The notes beneath the pieces are model-generated. The model was not told the origin of the DNA. It saw only the letters and a list, made by a program, of their open reading frames with translations, and ran no database searches. 64,000 nt of DNA from CAYZED01 sp964477445 (GTDB lineage Bacteria; Bacillota; Clostridia; Lutisporales; Lutisporaceae), in contig CAYZED010000001.1 in NCBI GenBank assembly GCA_964477445.1, positions 222,773 through 286,772 on the forward strand, written 5' to 3'. Position numbers and translations under genes: made by a program. Positions 26,847 to 37,464 of this stretch are shown here, piece after piece; within the stretch, counting starts at the first letter, position 1, and each line of letters opens with the position of its first letter.

Positions 26847-29800
26847 ATGCAAATACTCTTGGAAGAAATCGAAAAAGAGTTTGGAATAGAAAAATTAAAA
26901 TTATATAAAAAAACCAGAAAGCTAGAAATGACACTTGTTCCAAAGAATTTAATTGCTCTTAGAAGCGTATCTTCAATAGAGAAACGTTTCGCAGAAAGAT
27001 TAGATGTGGATAAGGTATTTTTGAAATTTGCTCCAGAAGGAGAGCTATGGCCTCTTCTAAAAGAGTTACTTATCGGAAAATTTCCTGCACTTTCTGGTTT
27101 TTTGCGCAATGAAAAAATTATAATAGATAATCAGATTTATGAAATTATTTTGGACGATTTAACCTCTGCTAATTGGCTAAGAGATAAGAAAGTTGTACAT
27201 TTGTTAGAAAATTTGGCCAAAGAATATTTTGATTTAGAATTAAGGTTTCGGATTGAAGCGACTGATGAATGTATTAGGGATGATAAAGGGCATTGCTTTC
27301 ATGAGGAAGAGACAAAAATTATTAAAGAAGTAATGGAAAGTATTAAAAACGATGCGGCCTTAAAAAAATCTGGAAGTGGATCTAAGAATTCTAAAGTCGG
27401 GCAATTGCCAGAAGATTCAAATTCAAGCAGTGTGCAAAATAAGAATATAAAAATTGAAGACAAACAAAGTAATAATTTGAAGTCTGAAAATAACTCTAAG
27501 AGTAAAAACATGGGTAATGGTAGTGCAAATTTAAAGGCTGGGGAAGACACACAAAAATTCAGAAGAAAAAAAGATGACACCCCTGATGAAGGATATATTA
27601 TCGGAAAAAAATTCGACATAAAAATTACTCCGATTGATAATATTAGTCTGAGTTCTGGAAGAATAGCTATAGAAGGTCAAATTGTTAATTTTGATATTCG
27701 TACTTTTAATACTGGTAGTAATTTGGTGATGTTTAGTATTAGTGACTTTTCAAACGCTATTAGTTGTAAAACTTTCATAAAAAACGAGCTCCTACTCGAA
27801 GGTTTAAAGGATTATTTCGGGAATGATAAACCTAAAAAAGAGAAAATTTTTGTTAGAGTTCTTGGGGATATAAGATTTGATCAATACGACAATGAAATGG
27901 TTCTAAATCCTGTTTCTATAATTGAAGTAAAAAAAGAAAAGCGAAAAGAAACTAGTATATTAAAGAGAACAGAACTCCATGCACACACCAATATGTCAGC
28001 TATGGATGCTGTTTGTTCAGTTGATAAATTGATTAAGAGAGCATATGAATTTGGGCACAAAGGTATAGCCATTACTGATCATGGAGTAGTGCAGTCTTTT
28101 CCATTGGCATATGAGACATGGAAAGAATTAAGGTCTGAAGCTAAGAAAAAAGAAAAAGATTTTAACTTTAAACTTGTATTTGGTGTTGAAGCTTATCTTA
28201 CAGATAATAATAAAGATATTGTAACCAATCCTATTGATTATGATTTAAATGATGAAATAGTCGTGTTTGATATCGAGACTACAGGACTATCGCCGATTAA
28301 TGACAAAATCACAGAAATTGGAGCAGTAATCATTAAACGCGGTGAGATAATTTCACGTTTTGAGTCACTCTTAAATCCTGAAATGCCTATACCAGCTAGA
28401 GTAATAGAATTAACTGGAATAACTGACAACATGGTAAAGAATGAACCTAAAGTAAATACTGTCTTGCCGGAATTTCTGAAATTTATCGCAAATAGACCTA
28501 TTGTTGCGCATAATGCGGATTTTGACTGGAGTTTTATTAGAACAAATTGTGAAAGACTTTATATTGATTATAAACCAACAATAATAGATACACTTCAATT
28601 ATCAAGACTGCTTGTACCTGAAATTAAAAGGCATAAACTAGATACTTTGTGTAAACATTTTAAAATCAAACAAGAAAATCACCATCGAGCAACAGACGAC
28701 GCGCAAGTTACAGCATATTTATTCCGAAAATTAGTTGAACGAGCAGAGAAAAAGAATGTAAAAAACATTTCTGGACTAAATATTTTAAATAATGAGAATG
28801 AAAGAAGATCAGATAAGAGTTACCATGCTATTATTTTAGTTAAGAATTTGATTGGTTTAAAGAATTTATATAAGCTGATTTCGAAATCACACATTGATCA
28901 TTTTTATAAGAGACCGTTAATACCTAAGAGTGTCTTAAAAGAACACAGAGAAGGGTTAATGCTAGGAACAGCATGTGAAGCGGGAGAACTATACCAGAGT
29001 GTTATAAAAAATGCAGAACCTAAGAAAATTCAAGAGCTTTGTAAATACTATGATTATTTTGAGATCCAGCCAGATTCAAACAATGAGTTTTTGATGAGAA
29101 ACGGAACGTTCAAAGACAAGGAAGAATTAAGGGATATAACAAGAAAAATTGTTGAATTAGGGAAAGAACACGGTAAGCTAGTTGTTGCAACAGGTGATGT
29201 GCATTTTATAGAACCTGAAGATGAAATTTATAGAAGAATAATTATGGCGGGACAAGGATTTAGTGACGCCGATCAGCAAGCCCCACTATTTTTGAAGACT
29301 ACCGAAGAGATGCTAAAAGAATTTTCATACTTAGGTCACCATGAAGCTGAGATGGTTGTAGTTCACAACCCAGCTAAAATATTAGAAGAAATCGAAGAAA
29401 TAAAACCAATTCCAGATGGTATATGTCCTCCGATAATGAAAAATTCGGATGAAGATATTAGAAACATGACTTATACTAAAGCGCAATCGATGTACGGAGT
29501 TGATTTGCCTGATATAGTAAAGAATAGATTAGAACATGAATTAGGTTCAATTATTAAACATGGATTCTCTGTAATGTATTTGATTGCCCAAAAATTAGTA
29601 AAAAAATCTCTCGATGATGGGTACTTGGTCGGTTCAAGAGGCTCGGTAGGGTCTTCTTTAGTAGCTACTATGTCAGATATTACTGAAGTTAACCCACTAC
29701 CACCTCATTATAGATGTCTTCAATGTAAAAATTCTGAATTTATGACTGATGGAGTTTATGGGTCTGGCGCGGAAATGCCTTCTAAAGATTGCCCTAATTG

Positions 29801-31308
29801 TGGAACGAAATATATTAAGGATGGATTCGACATTCCGTTTGAAACTTTTCTTGGTTTTGATGGAGATAAAGAACCAGATATTGATTTGAATTTTGCAGGT
29901 GAATACCAAGCGAAAGCTCACGCATATACTGAGGAACTGTTTGGTGAAGGTTATGTATATAGAGCGGGAACTATTGGAACTATTGCAGATAAAACAGCAT
30001 ATGGGTATGTAAAAAAATATTTCGACGAAAAAGAAATTAGGCTTCATAAGGCTGAATATGACAGGATAGCTTTCGGTTGCACAGGCATAAAAAAATNNNN
30101 NNNNNNAATCTACAGGACAACACCCAGGCGGTATTATGGTAGTTCCAGATTATAAAGATATTTACGACTTTACTCCAGTGCAAAGACCAGCTGACGATCT
30201 TGACACAAAAACAAGGACGACACATTTTGACTACCATGCGATAAGCGGTAGAATTCTTAAGCTCGATATTCTTGGGCATGATGTTCCAAGTATTATAAAA
30301 ATGCTTGAAGATTTCACAGGATATAGTGTTTTTGATATTCCACTTGATGATCCTGAAACAATGAGTTTGTTTACTAGTTGCAAGGCACTTAATGTAGATC
30401 TTTCAGCCATCGACTGTAATGTGGGATCTCTGGGGATACCTGAGTTCGGAACAAAATTCGTTAGAGGAATGTTGAATGACACAATGCCAACTACCTTTTC
30501 AGAATTAGTTCGTATTTCGGGACTTTCACATGGGACTGACGTTTGGTTGAATAACGCCCAAGAGTATGTGAGAGAAGGTGTTGCTTCACTAAAAGAAGTA
30601 ATTTCCACTCGTGATGACATCATGGTTTATCTTAAGTATCAGAACCTTCCAAATAAGCAAGCATTCACGATTATGGAAAAAGTCAGAAAAGGCAAGAAAC
30701 TTGATGACGAAGAACTTGAGGCAATGCATACAGCTGGCGTTCCTCAATGGTATATTGATTCATGTGTTAAAATTAAATACATGTTCCCGAAAGCTCACGC
30801 GGCCGCATATGTTATGATGTCTTTTAGAATAGCTTATTATAAAGTTCACTACCCTGAAGCATTCTATGCCACTTATTTTTACACTAAGGTATCTGACTTT
30901 GATGCGGATTTATTTATAAAAGGAAAAGATGTTGTTTTGGCAAAGTGGAAAGAAATCGAGAAACTTGGAAATAATGCATCAGCCAAGGAAAAAGATTTGG
31001 GAATAATGCTTGAGCTGGTTTATGAAATGTATCAAAGGGGAATAAAACTTTTGCCAGTAGATTTAAAAAAATCCGACGCGGTCAAATTCCAAATAATTAA
31101 CGGAGAGATTCTACCGCCTTTCTTAGGGGTTCAAGGAGTCGGAGAAGGGGCAGCACATAGCATAATCAAGGCCAAAGAAGAAGCTCCATTTTTATCAATT
31201 GATGATTTGAGAGAACGTACAAAATTGACAAAAACAAACATAGAGACCTTGAAACTTCATGGCTGTTTATCAGATTTGCCAGATTCAAACCAAATATCAC
31301 TTTTTTAA
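26847..31308 (+). CDS. polC: DNA polymerase III alpha subunit, PolC type (split by a scaffold gap)
   Basis: The gene encodes the Gram-positive replicase. It has an N-terminal region and OB fold (to about 365), a PHP domain starting near residue 374 (ELHAHTNMSAMDAV), an inserted DEDD 3'-5' exonuclease (VVFDIETTGLSP, about 470), a zinc-ribbon-like segment (CLQC...CPNC) and the polymerase core with EPDIDLNF. Ten N at 30097-30106 shift the frame. Joining the flanks at their shared AAT restores the conserved GIKK-STGQHPGG run and a length of 1482 codons plus stop, so the gene is probably intact. Confidence 0.95.
30097..30106. other. Assembly gap (10 N), apparently artificial
   Basis: The left flank ends in AAAAAAAT and the right flank starts AATCTACAGG. 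Merging them over AAT gives an unbroken polC frame at a site where the family has no missing residues. True missing sequence is therefore probably nil. Confidence 0.9.
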
Positions 31309-31372
31309 TAGAATTTATTAAAAATTCCTTAAACAAATTTCTTCACATTTCACCAATATATGAAAAAAGCAC

Positions 31373-31402
31373 TTGTGCGAAGGCTTGTATTGGTGTTATA
31401 AT
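31373..31402 (+). promoter_or_regulatory. Promoter of the rimP-nusA-infB operon
   Basis: A perfect -10 element TATAAT (31397-31402) is preceded by TTGTGC (31373-31378) with an 18-bp spacer. The resulting leader of roughly 100 bases contains the hairpin at 31440-31464. Confidence 0.65.
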
Positions 31403-31439
31403 AGCTATGGTCGTATTGGAAAATCAAAACTGTAACAGT

Positions 31440-31464
31440 AAGGAGTGGGCAAAACCCACTCTTT
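31440..31464 (+). promoter_or_regulatory. Leader hairpin upstream of rimP
   Basis: AAGGAGTGGG pairs with CCCACTCTTT over a five-base loop (10-bp stem, one G-U). It is followed by a short T run, so it could work as a leaky terminator in the operon leader. Hairpins of this style commonly precede rimP in Firmicutes. Confidence 0.6.
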
Positions 31465-31505
31465 CGTATTATGTACATCAGAAATTTTGAGGGGCAGGTT
31501 AATTA

Positions 31506-31979
31506 ATGGGGAAAACTAGACTAGAGAGCGCGGTAGAGGCGCTAGCGCTTCCTGTAGCTGAAAAATACAAACTTGAACTACTCGAGGTTGAATTCGTTAA
31601 AGAAGGACCAGAGTGGTATTTGCGTCTGTATATTGATAGAAGAGGTGGCGTAAATATTATCGACTGTGAAAATGTAAGTAGAGAAATTGATCCTCTTTTA
31701 GACGAACTGGATGCTAATGATCCATCGATTTTTGCTCATACATATCGTTTGGAAGTGTCTTCATCAGGGGATAGACCTTTAAAGGATGAGAGAGATTTTG
31801 AAAGAAATATTGGAAATGAAATCGAAGTTAGCTTTTATAAACCATGGAATGGAAGAAAGACGATTAATGGCGTATTGAAGTCTTATACTACTGAAAAAAT
31901 TATTATTACTGAAAAGAATAAAGATGTGGAAATAGATAGGGATATTATTTCTGTAGTTAAACTTTATTTTAAATTTTAG
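31506..31979 (+). CDS. rimP: Ribosome maturation factor RimP
   Basis: The 157-residue protein has the two-domain RimP pattern, with LELLEVEFVKEGPEWYLRLY, the ISREID-like CENVSREIDPLLDE and YRLEVSSSGDRPL segments. RimP helps mature the 30S subunit. It starts the usual rimP-nusA-ylxR-ylxQ-infB cluster. GGGGCAGG lies upstream of the ATG. Confidence 0.95.
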   Translation: MGKTRLESAVEALALPVAEKYKLELLEVEFVKEGPEWYLRLYIDRRGGVNIIDCENVSREIDPLLDELDANDPSIFAHTYRLEVSSSGDRPLKDERDFERNIGNEIEVSFYKPWNGRKTINGVLKSYTTEKIIITEKNKDVEIDRDIISVVKLYFKF

Positions 31980-32021
31980 TAATTGATTCATATAACAATT
32001 AAATATTAGGGAGGCAACCAA

Positions 32022-33056
32022 ATGAATGGAGAATTTCTTCTAGCGATTGAAGAAATCAGCAGAGAAAAAGGAATATCTAAGGAGCAGTTATTTAATGCAC
32101 TAGATGCGGCACTTGTATCGGCATATAAAAAGAACTATGGCTCAAATCACTCAAATGTAAAAGTTATGATTGACAGAGAAACAGGCGCCATTAACGTATA
32201 CTCTTTGAAAACGGTGGTTGAAATAGTAGAAAACGAAGCCACTGAAATTAGCATGGATGAGGCTAAAGATCAAAGTGTTAAGTTACAATTAGGCGATGTA
32301 GCAGAAGTGAAAGTTATACCGAAGGATTTTGGAAGAATAGCAGCTCAAACAGCTAAACACGTAGTGGTCCAAAAGATACGAGAAGCTGAAAGAGGAATTA
32401 TTTATGATGAATTTATTACCAGAGAGAATGAACTAGTAACAGGTTTAATCCAAAGAAAAGAAAAGAACAATGTATATTTTGATCTTGGAAAAACTGAAGC
32501 TGTTCTTGAAGCCAAAGAACAGGTTGCTGGTGAGGTTTATAACATAAATGATAGAGTTAAGACTTATATTGTCAGAGTAGAAAAGACAACAAAAGGACCT
32601 CAAATCATTTTATCAAGAACACATCCAGGGCTTGTGAAACGTTTATTTGAACTAGAAGTCCCTGAGATTCAAGACGGGATAGTTGAAATAAAAAGTGTAG
32701 CTAGAGAAGCTGGTTCAAGATCGAAAATTGCAGTACATTCTTATGAACCAAATGTTGACCCTGTGGGTGCATGTGTTGGCCAAAAAGGTCAAAGAGTTCA
32801 AGTTATTGTTGATGAATTAAGAGGAGAAAAGATAGACATCATTGAGTGGAGTGAAGATCCTGCTCAATTTGTTGCCAGTGCTTTAAGCCCAGCAAGGATT
32901 TTGGATGTTAATATTAATCGAGAAGGAAAAATTGCGCAGGTATTAGTTGAAGATAACCAACTTTCATTAGCGATTGGTAGAGAAGGTCAAAATGCCAGAC
33001 TTGCAGCAAGACTTACCGGATGGAAGATAGATATAAAGAGCACCCCTAACGACTAA
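32022..33056 (+). CDS. nusA: Transcription termination/antitermination factor NusA
   Basis: The 344-residue protein has the NusA N-terminal RNA polymerase-binding domain (1-125), an S1 domain (about 130-200) and two KH domains with GACVGQKGQRVQ and LAIGREGQNARLAARLTGW. It lacks the acidic C-terminal repeats of the enterobacterial protein, as usual for Firmicutes. It affects pausing, termination and read-through. GGGAGG lies nine bases upstream. Confidence 0.97.
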   Translation: MNGEFLLAIEEISREKGISKEQLFNALDAALVSAYKKNYGSNHSNVKVMIDRETGAINVYSLKTVVEIVENEATEISMDEAKDQSVKLQLGDVAEVKVIPKDFGRIAAQTAKHVVVQKIREAERGIIYDEFITRENELVTGLIQRKEKNNVYFDLGKTEAVLEAKEQVAGEVYNINDRVKTYIVRVEKTTKGPQIILSRTHPGLVKRLFELEVPEIQDGIVEIKSVAREAGSRSKIAVHSYEPNVDPVGACVGQKGQRVQVIVDELRGEKIDIIEWSEDPAQFVASALSPARILDVNINREGKIAQVLVEDNQLSLAIGREGQNARLAARLTGWKIDIKSTPND

Positions 33057-33072
33057 AGAAGGAGGATGTCCT

Positions 33073-33345
33073 ATGCAAAAGTTAAAAAAAACACCTATGA
33101 GAAAATGCTTGGGCTGTAATGAAATGAAGCCTAAAAAAGAACTTATTAGAATTGTGAGAAGCCCAGAAGGAACAGTCAGCATAGATAAAAAAGGAAAAGC
33201 ACAAGGCAGAGGTTGTTATATTTGCCCTAGCAAAGGATGTCTAGACATAGCCGTTAAAGCAAAGAGAGTAGAAAAAGCTCTGGAAACCAAAGTTGGCGAC
33301 GAAATTTTCCAGACGTTGAAGGAGCAATTAGACATTGATGAATAA
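33073..33345 (+). CDS. ylxR: YlxR-family RNA-binding protein (DUF448)
   Basis: The 90-residue basic protein has the YlxR signature MRKCLGCNEMKPKKELIRIV, with GRGCYICPS later. Four cysteines are present. The family is predicted to bind RNA and is nearly always between nusA and infB. AAGGAGGATG precedes the start. Confidence 0.93.
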   Translation: MQKLKKTPMRKCLGCNEMKPKKELIRIVRSPEGTVSIDKKGKAQGRGCYICPSKGCLDIAVKAKRVEKALETKVGDEIFQTLKEQLDIDE

Positions 33346-33673
33346 ATTTTACGGAATGCTGGGGTTGGCCCAGAAAGCCGGGAAACTTGTTTTTGGTGAA
33401 GATGGCGTAAAAAGTGCCATTAAAACAGGTAAGGCAATTGTTGTTATTGTTGCTGAAGATGCATCTGATAATACAAAAAAGAAATTCATCGATAGTTGCA
33501 CTTTTTATAAGCGTGAACTAATAATTTACGGAACAAAAGATAATTTAGGTCATTTTACAGGCAAAAACGAAAGAGCAGTAATCGCGATTTGTGACCAAGG
33601 TTTTGCCAAAGCTATAAAGGATAAAATAAATATACCAGGGGGTGAGCTTATTGAACAAAATAAAGATATATGA
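33338..33673 (+). CDS. ylxQ: L7Ae-family ribosomal/K-turn-binding protein YlxQ
   Basis: The 111-residue product begins MNKFYGMLGLAQKAGKLVFG, typical of YlxQ (L7Ae/L30e fold), with later VIVAEDASDNTKKKF. I use ATG 33338; the adjacent TTG 33335 is an alternative with slightly better spacing to GGAG. Relatives bind kink-turn RNA. It overlaps ylxR by eight bases and infB by 23. Confidence 0.9.
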   Translation: MNKFYGMLGLAQKAGKLVFGEDGVKSAIKTGKAIVVIVAEDASDNTKKKFIDSCTFYKRELIIYGTKDNLGHFTGKNERAVIAICDQGFAKAIKDKINIPGGELIEQNKDI

Positions 33674-36600
33674 ACTAGCTAGAGAAATTGGAAAGTCAAG
33701 CAAAGAGCTTATGGGAATGGCTAAAGAAGCCGGAATCAATGCAGATAGCCATATGTTCGCACTTGAAGGAGATGCTGTAACTAAGCTTAAAGATATTGTT
33801 AATAGAAGATCTGAAAAAGTTGCTGCAGAAGAAAAGGCTGAAAAACAAAAAGCTGAAAAAATTGAGAAGGCTGATAAAGCTGACAAGGTTAAAAAAGCTG
33901 AGAAAGCTGAGAAAACGCCAAAGGTTGAAAAAATTGAGACTTCCGAAAAAGTGGAGACTACCGAAAAAGTCGAAGTCAAAGAAAAAACAGCTAAAGTCGC
34001 AAAGACTGACAAAGCTGAAAATGCTTTTGTTGCGGATAAAACAGCGAAAACTCCACAAGTGGCAGAAACAGTTAAAACCGCAGAAACAGTTAAAGCCGCA
34101 GAAACAGTTAAAGCTGTGGAAGCGCCTGTTGAAGAAGTTAAGCCAAGGAAAATAGATACATTAGCTTCTGTTGCACTCGAAAAACAGAAGAGACTTGATG
34201 AGTTAAAAGCTATGCCTGGATATGTTCCTGAACCACCAAAACCTACCAATTCATATCAGGGACAAAACCGAACATCTGGCGGATACCAAGGACAAAACAG
34301 ACCAGCTGGAAGCGGGTACCAAGGCAATTCACAAAATACTGGATATCAAGGCCAAAATAGACCTGCAGGCACTGGCTACCAAGGTAATTCGTCCAACTCA
34401 AATTATCAAGGAGCACAAAATAGACCAGCAGGAACAGGATATCAAGGCGGACAAAACAGACCAGCCGGAACGGGCTACCAAGGTAATTCACAAAATACTG
34501 GCTATCAAGGTCAAAGGCCAGCTGGGACAGGATACCAAGGTAATTCACAAAATACTGGCTATCAAGGTCAAAGACCTGCAGGAACTGGCTATCAAGGTGC
34601 TGGAGGACAAAGACCTACAGGAACTGGATATCAAGGTGGCGGTGGACAAAGACCTGCTGGCGGTGGATATCAAGGCGGCGGTGGTCAAAGACCTGCAGGA
34701 GGCGGATATCAAGGTGGTGGTCAAGGCAGACCACAGGGTCAAGGATATAGTCAAGGTAGACCACAAAACAGAAATTTCAATAGAAACGGTGACGAAGATA
34801 AGTTTGTTGAAAACACGAACTTTGTACCAAATTCTTTAGATATAAAACCAGTTATTCCTAGAAAGAAGACTGAAATAAAAAAGACAAATGAATACGAGAA
34901 TAAAGTTATCTATTCACAAGAACTTGAAGAAGAAGCTGAAAAAATCATTCCGAAAGTTGACTTAGCTAAGGTTGAGAAAATAGGGAAAAAAGTTGTTCCT
35001 GGAAAGCCTGCGATGAGACCTCATCATAGACATGGAGGCAAAAATTATGCCCCAGTCAAGAGAGAAGATACAACACCTAAGAAACCAATAAAAATTGGTG
35101 AAACTATAACAGTTAAAGACTTAGGTGAAAAACTCGGAAAAACAGTTGGTGAACTTATTAAAAAACTATTTGTATTCGGCGTAATGGCTACTATAAATCA
35201 AGAAATTGATTATGATACAGCTGTAATTATAGCAGGAGAATTTAATGTACAGGTAGAAAAAGCTATTGATAGAGCAAGTGAAGAAGTACTTCTTAAAGAA
35301 GAAGATGAAAACCCAGAAAATCTTAAACAGAGACCACCTGTTGTTACTATTATGGGCCACGTAGATCATGGTAAAACTTCACTACTTGACGCAATAAGAT
35401 CAACGAATGTTATCGCGACTGAAGCGGGTGGTATTACTCAACATATTGGTGCTTATACAGTAAATATTGATGGCAAAAAAATCACATTCCTTGATACACC
35501 AGGACATGAAGCCTTCACAGCTATGAGAGCTAGAGGAGCGAAAGTTACAGATATTGCCATATTGGTTGTTGCAGCTGATGACGGAATCATGCCACAGACA
35601 GTTGAAGCAATTAATCACGCAAAGGCCGCTAATGTAGCAATAATAGTTGCAGTTAACAAGATTGATAAAGTTGGCGCAAATATCGACAAAGTTAAACAAG
35701 AACTCACAGAATATGGAGTTTTAGTTGAAGAGTGGGGCGGAGATACTATTTGTGTACCTGTTTCAGCTAAGAAAAGAGAAGGAATAGAAAATCTCTTAGA
35801 AATGATTTTGCTTGCTGCTGAAATGCAGGAATTGAAAGCAAATCCTGACAGAAAAGCTGTTGGTACAGTCGTAGAAGCTCAACTTGACAAAGGTAAAGGA
35901 CCTATTGCAACTATTCTAGTTCAAAATGGAACTTTAAATATAGGAGATTTCTTTATTGTTGGATCTAGCTTTGGGAAAATAAGAGCAATGATTGATGATA
36001 AGGGTCGCAAGATTAAGAAAGCTGGTCCATCTGTCCCTGTTGAAATTCAAGGGTTGTCTGAAGTTCCAGAAGCTGGAGATATTTTCATGGTTGTTGAAGA
36101 TGAGAAAACGGCCAGAACTATATCAGATAAGCGTAAAGACAAGTTGAGACAATCACAAATTCAAGGTGGCCAAAAAGTTTCTCTTGAACAGCTATTTAAT
36201 CAGATTCAAGAAGGAAAACTAAAAGAATTGAAAGTTATTGTTAAAGCTGACGTTCAAGGTTCTGTTGAAGCTGTTAAACAATCTTTAGCAAAACTAAGTA
36301 ATGCAGAAGTTAAAGTATTGACGATACACGGTGGCGTTGGTGCGATTAATGAAACAGATGTTATGCTTGCAGCTGCATCGAATGCAATAATTATCGGATT
36401 TAATGTAAGACCTCAAACACAGGCACAAGCCTTAGCAGAAAAAGACAATGTTGATATTAAATTATATAGAGTAATATATAATGCCATTGAAGATATTGAA
36501 CATGCTATGAAGGGCATGCTTGAACCAGAATATAAAGAAGTTATTCAAGGTCATGCTGAAATTCGTCAAATATTCAAGGCTACTAATATCGGAACCATAG

Positions 36601-36830
36601 CAGGTTGCATGGTTACTGATGGCAAAATAGTTAGAAACTGTGAAGTTAGAATTTTAAGAGATAGCATAGTTGTATACGAAGGCAAACTTGCATCACTCAA
36701 GAGATTCAAAGACGATGCAAAAGAAGTTGCTACTGGATATGAATGTGGACTTAACATGGAAAAATTTAGCGACTATAGAGAAGGCGATATCGTAGAATCA
36801 TTTATTATGGAATTAGTACCAAGAAAATAA
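33651..36830 (+). CDS. infB: Translation initiation factor IF-2
   Basis: I start at TTG 33651 (MNKIKIYELAREIG), which has GGGGGT seven bases upstream; the in-frame GTG 33642 lies inside that site. The 1059-residue protein has an N-terminal IF2N module (1-50), a Lys/Ala/Glu stretch (about 60-170), a striking Gly-Tyr-Gln-Gly repeat region (201-373), a second IF2N (about 480-530) and a G domain with GHVDHGKT at 569, DTPGHE and NKID, followed by domains II-IV. It delivers initiator tRNA to the 30S subunit. Confidence 0.97.
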   Translation: MNKIKIYELAREIGKSSKELMGMAKEAGINADSHMFALEGDAVTKLKDIVNRRSEKVAAEEKAEKQKAEKIEKADKADKVKKAEKAEKTPKVEKIETSEKVETTEKVEVKEKTAKVAKTDKAENAFVADKTAKTPQVAETVKTAETVKAAETVKAVEAPVEEVKPRKIDTLASVALEKQKRLDELKAMPGYVPEPPKPTNSYQGQNRTSGGYQGQNRPAGSGYQGNSQNTGYQGQNRPAGTGYQGNSSNSNYQGAQNRPAGTGYQGGQNRPAGTGYQGNSQNTGYQGQRPAGTGYQGNSQNTGYQGQRPAGTGYQGAGGQRPTGTGYQGGGGQRPAGGGYQGGGGQRPAGGGYQGGGQGRPQGQGYSQGRPQNRNFNRNGDEDKFVENTNFVPNSLDIKPVIPRKKTEIKKTNEYENKVIYSQELEEEAEKIIPKVDLAKVEKIGKKVVPGKPAMRPHHRHGGKNYAPVKREDTTPKKPIKIGETITVKDLGEKLGKTVGELIKKLFVFGVMATINQEIDYDTAVIIAGEFNVQVEKAIDRASEEVLLKEEDENPENLKQRPPVVTIMGHVDHGKTSLLDAIRSTNVIATEAGGITQHIGAYTVNIDGKKITFLDTPGHEAFTAMRARGAKVTDIAILVVAADDGIMPQTVEAINHAKAANVAIIVAVNKIDKVGANIDKVKQELTEYGVLVEEWGGDTICVPVSAKKREGIENLLEMILLAAEMQELKANPDRKAVGTVVEAQLDKGKGPIATILVQNGTLNIGDFFIVGSSFGKIRAMIDDKGRKIKKAGPSVPVEIQGLSEVPEAGDIFMVVEDEKTARTISDKRKDKLRQSQIQGGQKVSLEQLFNQIQEGKLKELKVIVKADVQGSVEAVKQSLAKLSNAEVKVLTIHGGVGAINETDVMLAAASNAIIIGFNVRPQTQAQALAEKDNVDIKLYRVIYNAIEDIEHAMKGMLEPEYKEVIQGHAEIRQIFKATNIGTIAGCMVTDGKIVRNCEVRILRDSIVVYEGKLASLKRFKDDAKEVATGYECGLNMEKFSDYREGDIVESFIMELVPRK
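34251..34770 (+). repeat. In-frame GYQG repeat tract in infB
   Basis: About 520 bases encode some 15-20 imperfect copies of units built on GYQG(Q/N)NRPAGT and GYQGNSQNT. DNA repetition is strong enough to create false open frames on both strands (34222-34839, 34545-34766, 34243-34548). IF-2 linkers are often low complexity, but this composition is unusual. Confidence 0.9.
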
Positions 36831-36910
36831 GTTTAAACTAAGCAAGTTACTACTATTAATGATTCGAGTAAGTAAGTATTATTTATAAACAAAAAATATA
36901 TGAAAAGCTC

Positions 36911-36934
36911 AACAGGGGTAACAACCCCTGTTTG
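36911..36934 (+). terminator. Hairpin between infB and rbfA
   Basis: ACAGGGGT (36912-36919) pairs with ACCCCTGT (36924-36931) over a four-base loop, and three T close the right arm. It could be a weak terminator or mRNA processing site separating infB from rbfA. Confidence 0.6.
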
Positions 36935-37001
36935 TGGCATTCATAGTAGTATAGGCACCTAAACTTTTTTGAAAACAACAACCCACTGAGGAGGTAAAAA
37001 A

Positions 37002-37382
37002 ATGTCAAAACATAGAATTGAAAGAGTCAACGAAGAAGTAAAAAAAGAAATTAGTGATATCATTAGGAATGAGATAAAGGATCCTAGAGTTACAACGTTA
37101 ATTAGCGTTGTGGCTGTTGAGGTTACTCCAGATTATAAATTCGCAAAAGTTTATATTAGTCTCTTAGGAACAGAAGAAGAACGACAAAACGCCCTTAAGG
37201 GATTAAAGAGTTCAGCGGGCTACGTTAGAAAACTTTTATCTGAGAGAATGAGATTAAAGTATACGCCCGAAGTTCACTTCACATTAGATGGAACCATCGA
37301 ACATGGTGCGCATATCATGAAAATTTTGCATGATTTACATTTAGAAGATGAGATAAAAGATCCAGATACGAATTTGAGTTAA
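37002..37382 (+). CDS. rbfA: Ribosome-binding factor A
   Basis: The 126-residue KH-fold protein shows the RbfA runs RIERVNEEVKKEISDIIRNE, KDPRV and the later YVRKLLSERMRLKYTPEVHF. It is needed for late 30S maturation and cold growth. GAGGAGGT precedes the ATG. The usual ylxP gene before rbfA is absent. Confidence 0.96.
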   Translation: MSKHRIERVNEEVKKEISDIIRNEIKDPRVTTLISVVAVEVTPDYKFAKVYISLLGTEEERQNALKGLKSSAGYVRKLLSERMRLKYTPEVHFTLDGTIEHGAHIMKILHDLHLEDEIKDPDTNLS

Positions 37383-37429
37383 AATCAAGTTTGGGTTAAT
37401 AATCAAGTTTGGGTTAATAATCAGTTTGT
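37383..37429. repeat. 18-bp tandem repeat after rbfA
   Basis: The unit AATCAAGTTTGGGTTAAT occurs twice in full and then in part, immediately after the rbfA stop codon. It holds no gene. Confidence 0.8.
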
Positions 37430-37464
37430 CAAATATATAATTTTTATGAAATGGGGTGGGATAT

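Noticed and set aside
33545..34249. 234-residue minus-strand frame rich in Ser, Ala and Phe
   Set aside because: It is antisense to the Lys/Ala/Glu region of infB and arises from its codon bias.
34222..34839. 205-residue plus-strand frame rich in Lys, Asp and Gln
   Set aside because: It is a shadow of the repeat tract in infB in another frame, with no ribosome site.
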